Shown: positions 8,916 to 17,529 of the stretch, piece after piece
Position numbering within the stretch: the stretch's first letter is position 1
Layout: each line of letters starts with the position of its first letter
Source: Chryseobacterium cucumeris
GTDB lineage: Bacteria; Bacteroidota; Bacteroidia; Flavobacteriales; Weeksellaceae
Direction: 5' to 3'
NCBI RefSeq assembly: GCF_016775705.1
Contig: NZ_CP068760.1
Span: forward strand, 3,658,001 to 3,722,000
DNA: 64,000 nucleotides
Notes under the pieces: generated by a model
Seen by the model: the letters and a program-made list of their open reading frames with translations, nothing else
The model's database searches: none
What the model was told of the DNA's origin: nothing
Program-made: the position numbers and the translations under genes

Positions 8916-9368
8916 TTAGAACAATTTGCTCAGTATTCTAAAACGGTAATCAAAGATATGTTCCAGTTTCTTTTTCACGAAAAGATCGTGGACAATTTCT
9001 CCTAAAAATCCCATGGGAAGTTCATAATCTATGGTGTCTCTCATCAAAACACCTTCCTCATTGGGAATAAATTCATGATGATGGTTCCATAATTTGTATG
9101 GTCCTTTTTTCTGAAAATCAATAAAGCTTTTCTGGAAATCAACGTGGGTGATTTCGGTCTGCCACTTCATTTTGATACCGAATAACGGAGAAACGTAATA
9201 ATCGATGAGCATTCCTTCATAGATTCCGTCATCTTCCATTTCCGTTAATACAATAAAGCCCATGTCCTTCGGAGTAATTTCTGAAAGATTGTTGGCTGAG
9301 GAAAAGAATTTCCAGGCCGTTTCTATATCACAATTGAGCTGTTGTTCGCGGAAAAGGGTATGTTTCAT
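8916..9368 (-). CDS. SRPBCC-superfamily ligand-binding protein
   Basis: A 150-residue START/polyketide-cyclase-like protein, the normal size for a single SRPBCC domain. The opening FREQQLNCDIETAWKFFSS and the central DTIDYELPMGFLGEIVHDLF are typical of the subgroup annotated as SRPBCC ligand-binding or cell-division-inhibitor-like proteins. No signal peptide is present, so it is cytoplasmic. The fold makes a deep hydrophobic pocket; the ligand is unknown. It is followed by a palindromic repeat and preceded at 46 bases by the L,D-transpeptidase-like gene on the same strand, so it may be the last gene of that transcript. Confidence 0.8.
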   Translation of the reverse strand: MKHTLFREQQLNCDIETAWKFFSSANNLSEITPKDMGFIVLTEMEDDGIYEGMLIDYYVSPLFGIKMKWQTEITHVDFQKSFIDFQKKGPYKLWNHHHEFIPNEEGVLMRDTIDYELPMGFLGEIVHDLFVKKKLEHIFDYRFRILSKLF

Positions 9369-9414
9369 AAAGCGGAATCAGTTAACACGATTGTTATGAA
9401 ACAAATGTACAGAT

Positions 9415-10062
9415 TTAATTATAGATCCACATCAGTACAGGTTTTCCAGATTTCTGAATCATCGGATCAATTTCTTTCATCGCGTTGTTGGAAACAGTCG
9501 GGCAGCCCCAGCCTTCGGGAGATCCGTCAGGAAACACTTCATTATCGCTCATCATATCCCATGAATGAAAGACAATAAATCTTTTTAAAGCATTACTGTT
9601 GGTTTCTTCGAGACCGTGCATCAGGTATTTGATATTGATTCCCCAATCGCTGTAGCCTCTTCCTTCCAATTTATACTTTCCTAAAGATGAAAGGTGGCTT
9701 CCATCTTCATTGCTGAAACTCGGATTGGCTTTAGAATTATCTTTACTCCAGGAATTGGAACCGCAACCATGCCCTACCAGATATTTTTTCGTAATCTTAT
9801 TATTCTTAAAATCCCAGACAAAAAAACGGTTAACGCCGGAGTGAAGGCTCATATCAATGAGAATACAGAAATCTTTGCTGAGGTTCTTTGAAGCACAGAA
9901 TTTCAGGGCTTCTTCTGCTTTTATTTTTAATTTAGAAAAATCAGCTTCAGGTTTCTTTTCTACAACTACTGATGTTTCTACCGTTCTTATTGTATTATTT
10001 CTCCTTTCCTGAGAACATGAACAGATCCAAAAGATGGTGAAAAACCAAAAAACCTTTTTCAT
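9415..10062 (-). CDS. L,D-transpeptidase-like lipoprotein (YkuD_2/murein L,D-transpeptidase family)
   Basis: A 215-residue protein with a lipoprotein signal (FWICSC). The catalytic region has the layout of the murein L,D-transpeptidase catalytic family PF13645: a histidine in FIVFHSWDMMS and the motif SPEGWGCPTVSN with the nucleophilic cysteine. YkuD-type enzymes make or edit 3-3 crosslinks in peptidoglycan or attach proteins to it, working outside the inner membrane. It lies 3 bases after the DUF2459 gene, so the two are translated from one transcript. It differs from the classical YkuD protein at 58090-59133. Confidence 0.85.
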   Translation of the reverse strand: MKKVFWFFTIFWICSCSQERRNNTIRTVETSVVVEKKPEADFSKLKIKAEEALKFCASKNLSKDFCILIDMSLHSGVNRFFVWDFKNNKITKKYLVGHGCGSNSWSKDNSKANPSFSNEDGSHLSSLGKYKLEGRGYSDWGINIKYLMHGLEETNSNALKRFIVFHSWDMMSDNEVFPDGSPEGWGCPTVSNNAMKEIDPMIQKSGKPVLMWIYN

Positions 10063-10065
10063 ATT

Positions 10066-10749
10066 TTATTTATAATGCTGAAAGATTCCGAAATCAGAAG
10101 GAGTCCAAAGTGCGGCTTTTTGCCCTGCTGCCTTCAAAGCGTTATTTGACCAGGTGTTGCAGGTATACAGAAAGCTGTAAGTCCCTTTTGCATCATAAAA
10201 AGCATCGTTATCACCGTAAACAGCATTGGTAGGGATCAGCATAAAATTTCCGTTCTGATCTCTGTCAAATTTATCTTCCACATATTTCACCAGATTTTCA
10301 TACTGACTTCTGCTGATCATAATCATTTTACAGTCATCGCCTTCTTTCATCGTATTATAATAAGTACAGTGCATAGCTGAATCACTTAGCCAGAATGCAG
10401 CTTTTATGGCTGTTGAAAATTTCAGGTCTGCCCAGGTAGGAGTATCAAGATAAAACCCTTTGTCTCCCCATCCTATTCCTATATACTGATAATCTGTCTT
10501 TTTTGATTTTGTATTGGCAAAAGGAATTTTCAGGCTCCAGTCCTGAAGGTCATTTTTTACAGGCATTACGATATCGGTATGCACTCCATTGGTGTAAATA
10601 TAGATTGGGATTTCTTTCTTCTGTCCGTCATCTCTTGCTGAAACGGGAATATAAGGAATCAGCAGCCCAAGGATTACGTAAATAATCACAATTCCTAAAA
10701 TAATTCCTAGCACTTTCAGGATATACATTAATATCGTTTTCACAGTCAT
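10066..10749 (-). CDS. DUF2459/TIGR02117 family membrane-anchored protein
   Basis: A 227-residue protein with one strong N-terminal membrane helix (IILGIVIIYVILGLLIPYIP), the rest probably periplasmic. The segment IYIYTNGVHTDIVMPV and the later IGIGWGDKGFYLDTPTWADL and LYTCNTWSNNALKAAG match the DUF2459 (TIGR02117) family, which has no firmly known function. The conserved histidine-aspartate and the cysteine in YTCNTW look like a possible cysteine-peptidase-like site; that is inference. The gene is followed after 3 bases by the L,D-transpeptidase-like lipoprotein gene, which hints at a cell-envelope role. Confidence 0.75.
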   Translation of the reverse strand: MTVKTILMYILKVLGIILGIVIIYVILGLLIPYIPVSARDDGQKKEIPIYIYTNGVHTDIVMPVKNDLQDWSLKIPFANTKSKKTDYQYIGIGWGDKGFYLDTPTWADLKFSTAIKAAFWLSDSAMHCTYYNTMKEGDDCKMIMISRSQYENLVKYVEDKFDRDQNGNFMLIPTNAVYGDNDAFYDAKGTYSFLYTCNTWSNNALKAAGQKAALWTPSDFGIFQHYK

Positions 10750-10790
10750 GTTTTTTAATAAAATTTAATCTTTAATTTTTAGTAAAAGTA

Positions 10791-10821
10791 TTTGTTTTAA
10801 TCGAAAAAATGGCTATATTTA
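10791..10821 (+). promoter_or_regulatory. Bacteroidota-type promoter for the 26-residue peptide gene
   Basis: TTTG at 10791-10794 and TATATTTA at 10814-10821, separated by 19 bases, are close to the Bacteroidota consensus (TTTG / TAnnTTTG, spacing about 19). The predicted start of transcription is about 20 bases before the ATG at 10842. Confidence 0.7.
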
Positions 10822-10841
10822 GTTACGAAATATTCATAAAT

Positions 10842-10922
10842 ATGCGTAAAAATACTAAATCCCAAAAAAGATTTAAAATAAGAGTAAAAACTGCTCCTAA
10901 AAGAATACAAAAAAGACGTTGA
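10842..10922 (+). CDS. Very basic 26-residue peptide
   Basis: The frame from ATG 10842 to TGA 10922 encodes 26 residues, of which 13 are lysine or arginine (it ends IQKRR) and none is acidic. It is too short for ordinary gene callers. Support for a real gene comes from position: a near-consensus promoter 20 bases upstream and a strong hairpin terminator that begins at the stop codon, with no other gene between them. Very small, lysine/arginine-rich proteins of this kind are typical of ribosome-bound proteins (for example bL36, bTHX) or RNA binders. I do not recognise it as any named ribosomal protein, so the function is inference only. A non-coding small RNA is the alternative. Confidence 0.6.
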   Translation: MRKNTKSQKRFKIRVKTAPKRIQKRR

Positions 10923-10962
10923 TTTTCGGTGAGATTCTGATCTCCTGAAAATCAATTTTTCT
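10919..10962 (+). terminator. Terminator of the small basic peptide gene
   Basis: TTGATTTTC pairs with GAAAATCAA, and GAGAT with ATCTC inside it, around a TCTG loop. TTTTT follows. It starts inside the stop codon of the peptide gene. Confidence 0.85.
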
Positions 10963-11109
10963 TTATAGGAAAGGCTTTTTAAGAAACTTATTGATATAAA
11001 TCTTCACCTCCTTGAAGCGAAAAATTTAAGGAATGGTCAATTATCAGCTCTGGTTTGGAACTTCAAAAAATTCCAAAAGAGGAATTGTCACCGAAAGTTC
11101 AGAGAAAAA

Positions 11110-12048
11110 TCAGTCGGAAGTCTTCTGTAAAAACTCAATATTTCTCTTGAGACCGGCAAACTTGGTTCTTTTTACGGGAGATTTTCTGAAGATTTCTGAG
11201 AAAATTTCCTGGGTAAGTTCTTTCCACTCTCCTTTTTTAAAGTTTTTCAAGGCTTCATTGGGCTGGAAACGGCTCTGTTTATTGGGTGCTGAGAATCTGT
11301 TCCACGGGCAGACATCCTGACAGATATCGCAGCCAAACATCCAGTCTTCCATTTTATCTTTAAAATAATCCGGAATTTCATTTTTGAGTTCTATGGTTGC
11401 ATAAGAAATGCATCGGCTTCCATCTATAATCTTTTCAGAAACAATGGCATCTGTGGGACAGGCATCGATACATTTTCTGCAGCTTCCGCAATGATCTGTA
11501 GTGGCATGGTCAGGAATCAGCTCCAGATCGCAGATGATTTCGGCCAGAAAATAAAAAGAACCGCTTTGTTTGGTAATGAGGTTGGCATTTTTTCCAACCC
11601 AGCCTATTCCCGACTTTTTAGCCCAGGCTCTTTCCAAAACCGGCGCAGAATCTACAAAGACACGAAATCCAAATTCCCCTATTTCTTCCTGCAGCCCAGC
11701 AACCATTTCACGGAGTATTTCTTTGATGACTTCATGATAATCTTCTGCATAAGCATATTTTGAGATTTTAAAGTTCTCCAGTGTTGAAATTTTTTCTTCA
11801 GGAAAATAATTATAGGAAAGTGAAATCACAGATTTTGAACCTTCTACCAGGAGCCTCGGATCAAGTCTCTTGTCGAAATGATTTTCCATATACTTCATTT
11901 CGCCGTTATAATTATTCTTCAGCCATTTTTCAAGATGGGGAGCTTCTTCCTCCAGAAAATCAGCTTTGGAAATACCACAACTCTGAAACCCAAAACTTTT
12001 TGCCCTGGATTTTATGAGTTGGGAATATTTTTCAGCGTCTGCATTCAT
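11110..12048 (-). CDS. queG: Epoxyqueuosine reductase
   Basis: A 312-residue cobalamin-dependent iron-sulfur enzyme that reduces epoxyqueuosine to queuosine in tRNA, the last step of the pathway. Two 4Fe-4S ferredoxin motifs are visible, [15 protein letters not shown] and [11 protein letters not shown]. The segment [20 protein letters not shown] is a family signature near the active site, where the aspartate acts as proton donor. Length fits QueG forms without the C-terminal HEAT repeats. The ATG at 12048 is preferred over a GTG three codons earlier. It is a single gene, divergent from the rhodanese gene. Confidence 0.95.
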   Translation of the reverse strand: MNADAEKYSQLIKSRAKSFGFQSCGISKADFLEEEAPHLEKWLKNNYNGEMKYMENHFDKRLDPRLLVEGSKSVISLSYNYFPEEKISTLENFKISKYAYAEDYHEVIKEILREMVAGLQEEIGEFGFRVFVDSAPVLERAWAKKSGIGWVGKNANLITKQSGSFYFLAEIICDLELIPDHATTDHCGSCRKCIDACPTDAIVSEKIIDGSRCISYATIELKNEIPDYFKDKMEDWMFGCDICQDVCPWNRFSAPNKQSRFQPNEALKNFKKGEWKELTQEIFSEIFRKSPVKRTKFAGLKRNIEFLQKTSD

Positions 12049-12211
12049 TAATTTCACACTGCAAAATTAAGATTATTTTATCAATCTTCTGATTTCTACC
12101 AAAGTTCGCTTCACCGATGATTATTTTCTGAAAAATTATGCTTTCATTAGGATTTTTTTCAAAGAAAAAATACGTAATTTCGTTTCTAATTTAATGTTTA
12201 AACCAACAACT

Positions 12212-12511
12212 ATGTCTTTAATAGAAGTAATACAATCAGGAAACTATGAATTAATCGACGTTCGTGAACCAATGGAGCTGGAAATGGACGGTAATATAGA
12301 TGGTGCTAAGAATATTCCTTTAGGTGAAGTAGAAGACAGACAGGACGAGATCCTATCTGTTGAAAAACCTGTTATCTTATTCTGCAGAAGTGGAAACAGA
12401 AGCGGAAAAGCATTGGATTATCTTAACGCTCAAGGATTAAAGGACGGTTACAACGGCGGAGGCTGGTCTGAGCTGAAGGCTGTTCTGGAAGCAAATCAGG
12501 GAACTTTTTAA
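12212..12511 (+). CDS. Single-domain rhodanese-like protein
   Basis: A 99-residue rhodanese domain with the active-site loop CRSGNRS holding the persulfide-forming cysteine, and the family motifs LIDVREPMELEMDG and IPLGEV. Such proteins carry sulfane sulfur in the cytoplasm; the partner is unknown. The frame is open from an ATG at 12194, but a -7-like box TAATTTCG (12173-12180) would leave almost no leader there, so the ATG at 12212 (MSLIEV) is chosen. A terminator overlaps the stop codon and the HD-domain gene follows 26 bases on. Confidence 0.85.
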   Translation: MSLIEVIQSGNYELIDVREPMELEMDGNIDGAKNIPLGEVEDRQDEILSVEKPVILFCRSGNRSGKALDYLNAQGLKDGYNGGGWSELKAVLEANQGTF

Positions 12512-12527
12512 AAGTTCCTTTTTTTTA
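12498..12527 (+). terminator. Terminator overlapping the rhodanese stop codon
   Basis: GGAACTTTT and AAAAGTTCC form a stem followed by eight T. The next gene starts about 10 bases later, so this may be partly read through. Confidence 0.8.
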
Positions 12528-12537
12528 TCTTATTTCT

Positions 12538-13158
12538 ATGAATCTGAAAAATTATTTTGACACGCTTTGTTCTTCTTTCACCGAAAACAAACAGCTGATC
12601 GACAGCCTGTGGAACGAACTTGAGACCAGATATTCTGAAAAAGGCAGACACTACCACAATCTTCTTCATCTTGAAAATATGTTCAGTGAACTTGAAGCTG
12701 TGAAAAGCGAGATTTCAGATTTTACAGCCATTTCTTTCTCCGTGTTTTACCATGACGTTATCTACGATGCCTCTTCTAAGTCTAATGAGGAGAAAAGTGC
12801 GGCCAAAGCAGAAAAAAGGCTTGGAGAACTTGATATAGATAGAAATAAAATTTCACTCATTTCTGCGCAGATTCTGGCAACAAAATCTCACCAACGCTCT
12901 GATGATGACGATACCAATTATCTACTGGATGCTGATCTTTCTGTATTGGGAAAGGATTTAAAAACCTATCTGCAATACACTCAGAATATAAGAAAAGAGT
13001 ATTCCATTTACCCTGATTTTCTGTATAAACCGGGACGAAAAAAAGTGCTCAAACATTTCCTTGAGCTTGAAAGTATTTTTAAAACGAAATATTTTAAGGA
13101 AAGATATGAAGCCCGGGCAAAGGAAAATATTGCTGCTGAACTTCAGTTATTGAAATAA
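12538..13158 (+). CDS. HD-superfamily metal-dependent phosphohydrolase (COG4339 type)
   Basis: A 206-residue cytoplasmic protein. Metal-ligand motifs of this HD subgroup are visible: HYHNLLHLENM (first histidines), FYHDVIYD (the HD pair) and LLDADLSVLG (later aspartate). The size and motif order match the predicted HD-superfamily hydrolases of COG4339, which are little studied; the substrate is unknown. The gene follows the rhodanese gene on the same strand across a terminator. It stands convergent to the alpha/beta hydrolase gene. Confidence 0.8.
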   Translation: MNLKNYFDTLCSSFTENKQLIDSLWNELETRYSEKGRHYHNLLHLENMFSELEAVKSEISDFTAISFSVFYHDVIYDASSKSNEEKSAAKAEKRLGELDIDRNKISLISAQILATKSHQRSDDDDTNYLLDADLSVLGKDLKTYLQYTQNIRKEYSIYPDFLYKPGRKKVLKHFLELESIFKTKYFKERYEARAKENIAAELQLLK

Positions 13159-13187
13159 AAATAGATCAATCTGTTTATTTAACAAAA

Positions 13188-13215
13188 ACAAAGACACCCG
13201 TTAACAGGTGCCTTG
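13188..13215. terminator. Hairpin between convergent genes
   Basis: GACACCCGTTAACAGGTGCC is a near-perfect palindrome. On the minus strand it is followed by CTTTGTTTTTG, so it most likely ends the alpha/beta hydrolase transcript, and it may serve both strands. Confidence 0.65.
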
Positions 13216-13228
13216 TTGATATTGTATA

Positions 13229-13999
13229 TTAGAAATATTTGCTGATAAATCCGGCCGCTTTCTCCAATACAAGCTCAGGTACTTCTTTATGTGGTGTATG
13301 GCCTATACCGGGAATGATATATTTTTCCGACCTTCCACTAACCTGAGTCACTGTTTTTTCTACCTGATCCAGTGTCCCATATTCATCAGCCTCTCCCTGA
13401 ATAAATAACAACGGAGCTGTAATATCTTTCAGGAAATACTCTATATTCCAGGTTCTGTAATCATCCCGTGTCCAGGTTTCTGTCCAGGCTCTGAAAAGCA
13501 TTTCTACTTTATCGCCATGATATTTCTGTAAACGTTCCGGAAGATTGGTCGTTTTGTAAGCTTCCCATGCGTCGTAAACTCCTTTTAAAGTTGTTTCTTC
13601 TACAAAAATATGACCAGCTTCACAGATAACGGCTTCTATTCTTTCGGGATATTTTGCAGCGGTGATCAAAGCAATTGTTCCCCCATCACTGTGCCCAAAG
13701 AGAATCGCGTTATCAATATCCATTTCAATCAGTACATCATTCAACAAATTTGCTTCCAGTTCCATATAATGTACCGGCCGTTCATGAGTAAGCATAGGAA
13801 ATGATTTACCATAGCCTAACCGGTCATAAGCAAGGGTATTGCACTGTGCTGCTTCAGACAGTTTTGCCGGAAAATCCCTCCAAAGCTGCACAGATCCTAA
13901 TGAATCATGCAGAAAAACAATCGTAGGCCTGTCTTGGAATTGATTATTGTGTTCGATATATAATTTTTGTCCCTTTACATCAATTCTTCTTCCTTCCAT
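13229..13999 (-). CDS. Alpha/beta-fold hydrolase
   Basis: A 256-residue alpha/beta hydrolase with the full set of landmarks: oxyanion-hole region VFLHDSLGS, nucleophile elbow GHSDGG (serine at about residue 98), the acid in IQGEADEYGT and the catalytic histidine in IPGIGHTPHKE. No signal peptide is seen. It is an esterase or related hydrolase of unknown substrate. It lies 14 bases after the nitronate monooxygenase gene, so the two are probably co-transcribed. Confidence 0.85.
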   Translation of the reverse strand: MEGRRIDVKGQKLYIEHNNQFQDRPTIVFLHDSLGSVQLWRDFPAKLSEAAQCNTLAYDRLGYGKSFPMLTHERPVHYMELEANLLNDVLIEMDIDNAILFGHSDGGTIALITAAKYPERIEAVICEAGHIFVEETTLKGVYDAWEAYKTTNLPERLQKYHGDKVEMLFRAWTETWTRDDYRTWNIEYFLKDITAPLLFIQGEADEYGTLDQVEKTVTQVSGRSEKYIIPGIGHTPHKEVPELVLEKAAGFISKYF

Positions 14000-14013
14000 C
14001 GAATAAAATCATA

Positions 14014-15003
14014 TTAAAAAACCGGAATTTTCGTTTCTTCAAATTCTTTTAAAAGATGGCTGAAAACAGTTTCCACCGGAAGAATTTCATCAATTAAAGC
14101 AGAAACCTGGCCTATTTCTAGTTCTCCCTCTTCCATATCTCCTTCAAACATCCCTTTTTTTGCTCTGGCTCTTCCCAGCGATGCGATTAAAGCATCTTTG
14201 TTTCTTCCGTTCACATAAATATCTTCCAGCTCATTGAAGAATTTATTTTTAACCATTCTTACAGGAGCCAGTTCTTTCAACGTAAGGTGTGTATCTCCTT
14301 CCTGGAGTTCTGTAATTTTCTTTTTCCAGTTTTCATGGGCACTAGCTTCGTGGGTAGCAGCAAAACGGGAACCGATCTGTACACCGTCCGCACCAAGAAT
14401 CATTGCAGCCTTAATTTGTGAACCTAAAGCAATTCCCCCGGCAGCGATTAACGGTTTAGAAATATGTTTCTTTACATTCGGAATAAGACAGAATGTGGTG
14501 GTTTCATCTCTTCCGTTGTGGCCTCCTGCTTCGAAACCTTCTGCAACAATGGCATCTACTCCGGCATCTTCACATTTTACAGCGAATTTGGTGGAAGAAA
14601 CGACGTGAGCTACTTTTATTCCTTCTTTCTGAAGGGTTTCCGTATAGGTTTTCGGGTTACCGGCTGACGTAAATACAATTTTCACTCCTTCTTCAAGGAT
14701 GATCTGAATAATTTCCTCAATATTAGGATATAACATCGGTACATTTACCCCGAATGGCTTATCTGTTGCGAGTTTACATTTCCGGATGTTTTCTCTCAGG
14801 ATATCAGGATACATACTTCCTGCTCCTATTATTCCCAATCCTCCACAGTTAGAAACTGCAGAAGCAAGTCTCCATCCTGAATGCCAGATCATGCCTGCCT
14901 GGATAATTGGATATTTAATATTAAAAAGGTGTGAAATTCTATTGTGTGTAGCCTCCATGTCATGAAGTTTTTTTGCAGCGTTAAAATCTATAAAATTGCT
15001 CAT
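14014..15003 (-). CDS. Nitronate monooxygenase family flavoprotein
   Basis: A 329-residue TIM-barrel FMN enzyme of the NMO/2-nitropropane dioxygenase family. Visible marks are the start of the barrel IKYPIIQAGMIWHSG, the AGGHNGRDE loop and the phosphate-binding IAAGGIALGSQIKAAMILGADGVQIGSRF. It oxidises nitronates such as propionate-3-nitronate; some relatives are enoyl-ACP reductases (FabK), and the long C-terminal part fits either. I use the ATG at 15003 (MSNFIDFN). The open frame extends 7 codons upstream. Confidence 0.85.
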   Translation of the reverse strand: MSNFIDFNAAKKLHDMEATHNRISHLFNIKYPIIQAGMIWHSGWRLASAVSNCGGLGIIGAGSMYPDILRENIRKCKLATDKPFGVNVPMLYPNIEEIIQIILEEGVKIVFTSAGNPKTYTETLQKEGIKVAHVVSSTKFAVKCEDAGVDAIVAEGFEAGGHNGRDETTTFCLIPNVKKHISKPLIAAGGIALGSQIKAAMILGADGVQIGSRFAATHEASAHENWKKKITELQEGDTHLTLKELAPVRMVKNKFFNELEDIYVNGRNKDALIASLGRARAKKGMFEGDMEEGELEIGQVSALIDEILPVETVFSHLLKEFEETKIPVF

Positions 15004-15089
15004 GTGTAAAAATAATAAAAACAACTGTTTTCCGGGAAAAATATGTCAATATTTTCTATCATAGCTTATTATTCTTTAAAGCTTATTAT

Positions 15090-15121
15090 AAAAAAAACCT
15101 TCAGAAATTCTGAAGGTTTTG
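15090..15121 (-). terminator. Terminator after the SurA-like gene
   Basis: On the minus strand AACCTTCAGA and TCTGAAGGTT form a stem with a T run after it, directly past the stop at 15125. Confidence 0.85.
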
Positions 15122-15124
15122 ATT

Positions 15125-16492
15125 TTATTTTGTTAAGGATTGTTTCTTCCAGTTAGACTTAAAGTTACAGCTATCGTAACGTCCGTCAATTGAAATAAAG
15201 GTTGTCGGTAACTTGGAGTTGACAAACTTTTCAACCATTTCACTTTTCTTTTTATTCAGTGCCATCTGCTTGATTCTGCTGAAGTCTGTCTCCAGCGTAA
15301 TCTGGTGAGAAGGAATCACATCTTCCACTTTGATGATCTTGATTTGTTTTCTTTTGTTCTCTTCATCTTCAAAAGCAGTAGTAATATCACCTTTATTTAA
15401 ACCTGCCAATTCGTAGCTGATTGTTCCGGGGATACTTTCTCTTTCAATTTTATCAGAACCATCGGCTCCAGGAATGATCCCGGCGTTGAATTTTGTTCTT
15501 TTATCATCTGAGAATTTAAAAGCCGCATCTTTGAATGTTATTTTACCATCGATAATAAGACCTCTGATACTGTCTAATTTTGCTTTTGCAGTTTTGATCT
15601 CATCATCAGTAGGAACAGCTTTCAACAAGATGTGTCTTGCATCATATACTTTACCGGATCTTTTCACCAACTGAATAATGTGAAATCCGAATTCAGATTC
15701 AACAGGATCTGAGATTTCATTTTCCTGAAGGTTCAATGCAGCAGCTTCGAATGGCTTCACCATCTGCCCTTTATTGATATTTTTATATAATCCTCCGTTG
15801 GCAGCTGACCCTTCATCTTCAGAATAAATTCTTGCCTGGCTTTCGAAAGTTTCCCCTCCGATAATATCCTGTTTGATTTTTTTTAGTCTGTTGATAAGGT
15901 CTTGTTTATGAGCTTCTGTAAGTGACGGGTAGATCATAATCTGAGCTAAAGTAACTTCATCTTTTACCTGTGGCAGCTGTGTTTTATACATATTGTAAAA
16001 ATCAGTTACCTCATTTGGAGTTACGTCTGCTTTATCAGTAACTCTCTGGTACTTCGCCTGTCCGTAATACTGGTCTGTATCTATTTTTTCAATAGCATTT
16101 TTCAGTTCATACGCATTTCTGAACTTATAGGCTGCAAGCATTGTTTTTTCATCCGGAAACTGGGAAAGCATCTGACGGTATTTTGCATTAGCTTGTTCTT
16201 TGATTGCTGCAGAACGGTTTTCAATTAACGTATCTTTTTTTGCTTCGTATACAAGAAGTTTATTGCTGATAAGATTTTCCAGGAACTCACATTTGTCTGT
16301 GTTGGCAGCTCCCTGCTGTTTACCATAATTCATCTGCTCGATTACATCAGATTCCAATACAATCTCATCCCCGATAACAGCTGCAATGCCATCCACCAGA
16401 TCTCCTTGTTTTAGCTGAGCATTCATCATATTTGAAGAGAATATCATGATGAAAATCCCAAGAAGAAAAGTGATTTTTAGTTTATTTGTCAT
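15125..16492 (-). CDS. SurA-like periplasmic peptidyl-prolyl isomerase
   Basis: A 455-residue exported chaperone with a Sec signal (FLLGIFIMIFSSNMMNA). A SurA-type N-terminal helical domain follows (GIAAVIGDEIVLESDVIEQM), then two parvulin domains. The first (about 165-285) contains the typical GGETFESQARIYSED and EFGFHIIQLVKR, the second (about 290-395) starts with the motif DARHILLKAVP. Such proteins help outer-membrane proteins reach the BAM complex. The next gene on the strand, pfkB-like, ends 86 bases upstream. Confidence 0.9.
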   Translation of the reverse strand: MTNKLKITFLLGIFIMIFSSNMMNAQLKQGDLVDGIAAVIGDEIVLESDVIEQMNYGKQQGAANTDKCEFLENLISNKLLVYEAKKDTLIENRSAAIKEQANAKYRQMLSQFPDEKTMLAAYKFRNAYELKNAIEKIDTDQYYGQAKYQRVTDKADVTPNEVTDFYNMYKTQLPQVKDEVTLAQIMIYPSLTEAHKQDLINRLKKIKQDIIGGETFESQARIYSEDEGSAANGGLYKNINKGQMVKPFEAAALNLQENEISDPVESEFGFHIIQLVKRSGKVYDARHILLKAVPTDDEIKTAKAKLDSIRGLIIDGKITFKDAAFKFSDDKRTKFNAGIIPGADGSDKIERESIPGTISYELAGLNKGDITTAFEDEENKRKQIKIIKVEDVIPSHQITLETDFSRIKQMALNKKKSEMVEKFVNSKLPTTFISIDGRYDSCNFKSNWKKQSLTK

Positions 16493-16578
16493 TTTACTAT
16501 TTTAACAAGTTGCAAATTTAGAATTCTTAACGAATTTCCTTCAATTTTTTATTATAAATATTTCTTAAAAAGACTTAT

Positions 16579-17502
16579 TTATTGCAGTTCAACATCAAAT
16601 GTTGTCAATTCTTTGAATTGTCTCAATCTGCTGAACATATCAGCTTCGTTTACTTCCTCTATTCTTTCTGTTCCGAATTTCTCTACGGTGAATGAAGCCA
16701 TTGCAGATCCAACGATAAGAGCAGACTTCATCGTTTCGAAATCAATTTTCCCTTTTTTAGCAAGATATGCGGCAAAACCTCCTGCGAAAGTATCTCCGGC
16801 TCCTGTAGGATCGAAAACATCTTCCAGTGGAAGTGCCGGGATAGCAAATACTTTATTGTCATGGAAAAGTAAAGCTCCGTGCTCTCCTTTTTTAATGATC
16901 ACATATTCAGGACCCATTGTGTGGATCTTTTTAGCTGCTTTCACTAAAGAATATTCTCCTGAAAGCTGTCTTGCCTCTTCATCATTGATGGTAATAACAT
17001 CTGTTTTTGCAATCATATCCATTAAGATATCCCATGCAGAATCCATCCAGAAATTCATGGTATCAAGGATAACCAGCTTAGGACGGTTGTTCATTTTTTC
17101 AAGTACAGATAACTGAACTCCAGGGTGTAGGTTTCCAAGTAGTAAAATTTCGGCATCCTGCATTGAATCCGGGATTTTCGGATCAAAGTTCTCCAACACG
17201 TTTACTTCTGTAGCCAAAGTATCTCTTGTATTCAGATCGTTGTGGTATTTTCCGGACCAGAAGAATGTTTTTCCTTCTTTCACGATTTCAATTCCTTCAA
17301 TGTTTACATCTCTGTCTGTGAACATATCCAGATGTTCCTGTGGAAAGTCTCCTCCTACTACAGAAACAATTCCGGATTTAACGCCTAAAATTGATGAAGT
17401 GATCCCGATATAAGTGGCTGCACCTCCTAAAATTTTGTCCGTTTTACCAAATGGTGTTTCAATTGCATCAAATGCAACACTTCCTACAACTAAAAGTTTC
17501 AT
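16579..17502 (-). CDS. PfkB-family sugar or nucleoside kinase
   Basis: A 307-residue ribokinase-fold enzyme. The N-terminal substrate region has GGAATYIGITSSILG and the C-terminal ATP/catalytic motif DPTGAGDTFAGGFAAYL carries the catalytic aspartate. It phosphorylates a sugar or nucleoside; the exact substrate cannot be told. Proteins of this type are widely conserved in Bacteroidota. It lies 27 bases after gldD on the same strand and is probably in the mutY-gldD transcript. Confidence 0.85.
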   Translation of the reverse strand: MKLLVVGSVAFDAIETPFGKTDKILGGAATYIGITSSILGVKSGIVSVVGGDFPQEHLDMFTDRDVNIEGIEIVKEGKTFFWSGKYHNDLNTRDTLATEVNVLENFDPKIPDSMQDAEILLLGNLHPGVQLSVLEKMNNRPKLVILDTMNFWMDSAWDILMDMIAKTDVITINDEEARQLSGEYSLVKAAKKIHTMGPEYVIIKKGEHGALLFHDNKVFAIPALPLEDVFDPTGAGDTFAGGFAAYLAKKGKIDFETMKSALIVGSAMASFTVEKFGTERIEEVNEADMFSRLRQFKELTTFDVELQ

Positions 17503-17529
17503 ATATTTTTCAATGTATATTAAAAGTAA

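Noticed and set aside
11033..11320. Plus-strand frame overlapping the 3' end of queG
   Set aside because: Low-complexity translation, antisense to queG, no promoter or conserved pattern.
13610..13804. Plus-strand frame within the alpha/beta hydrolase gene
   Set aside because: Antisense frame without coding character.
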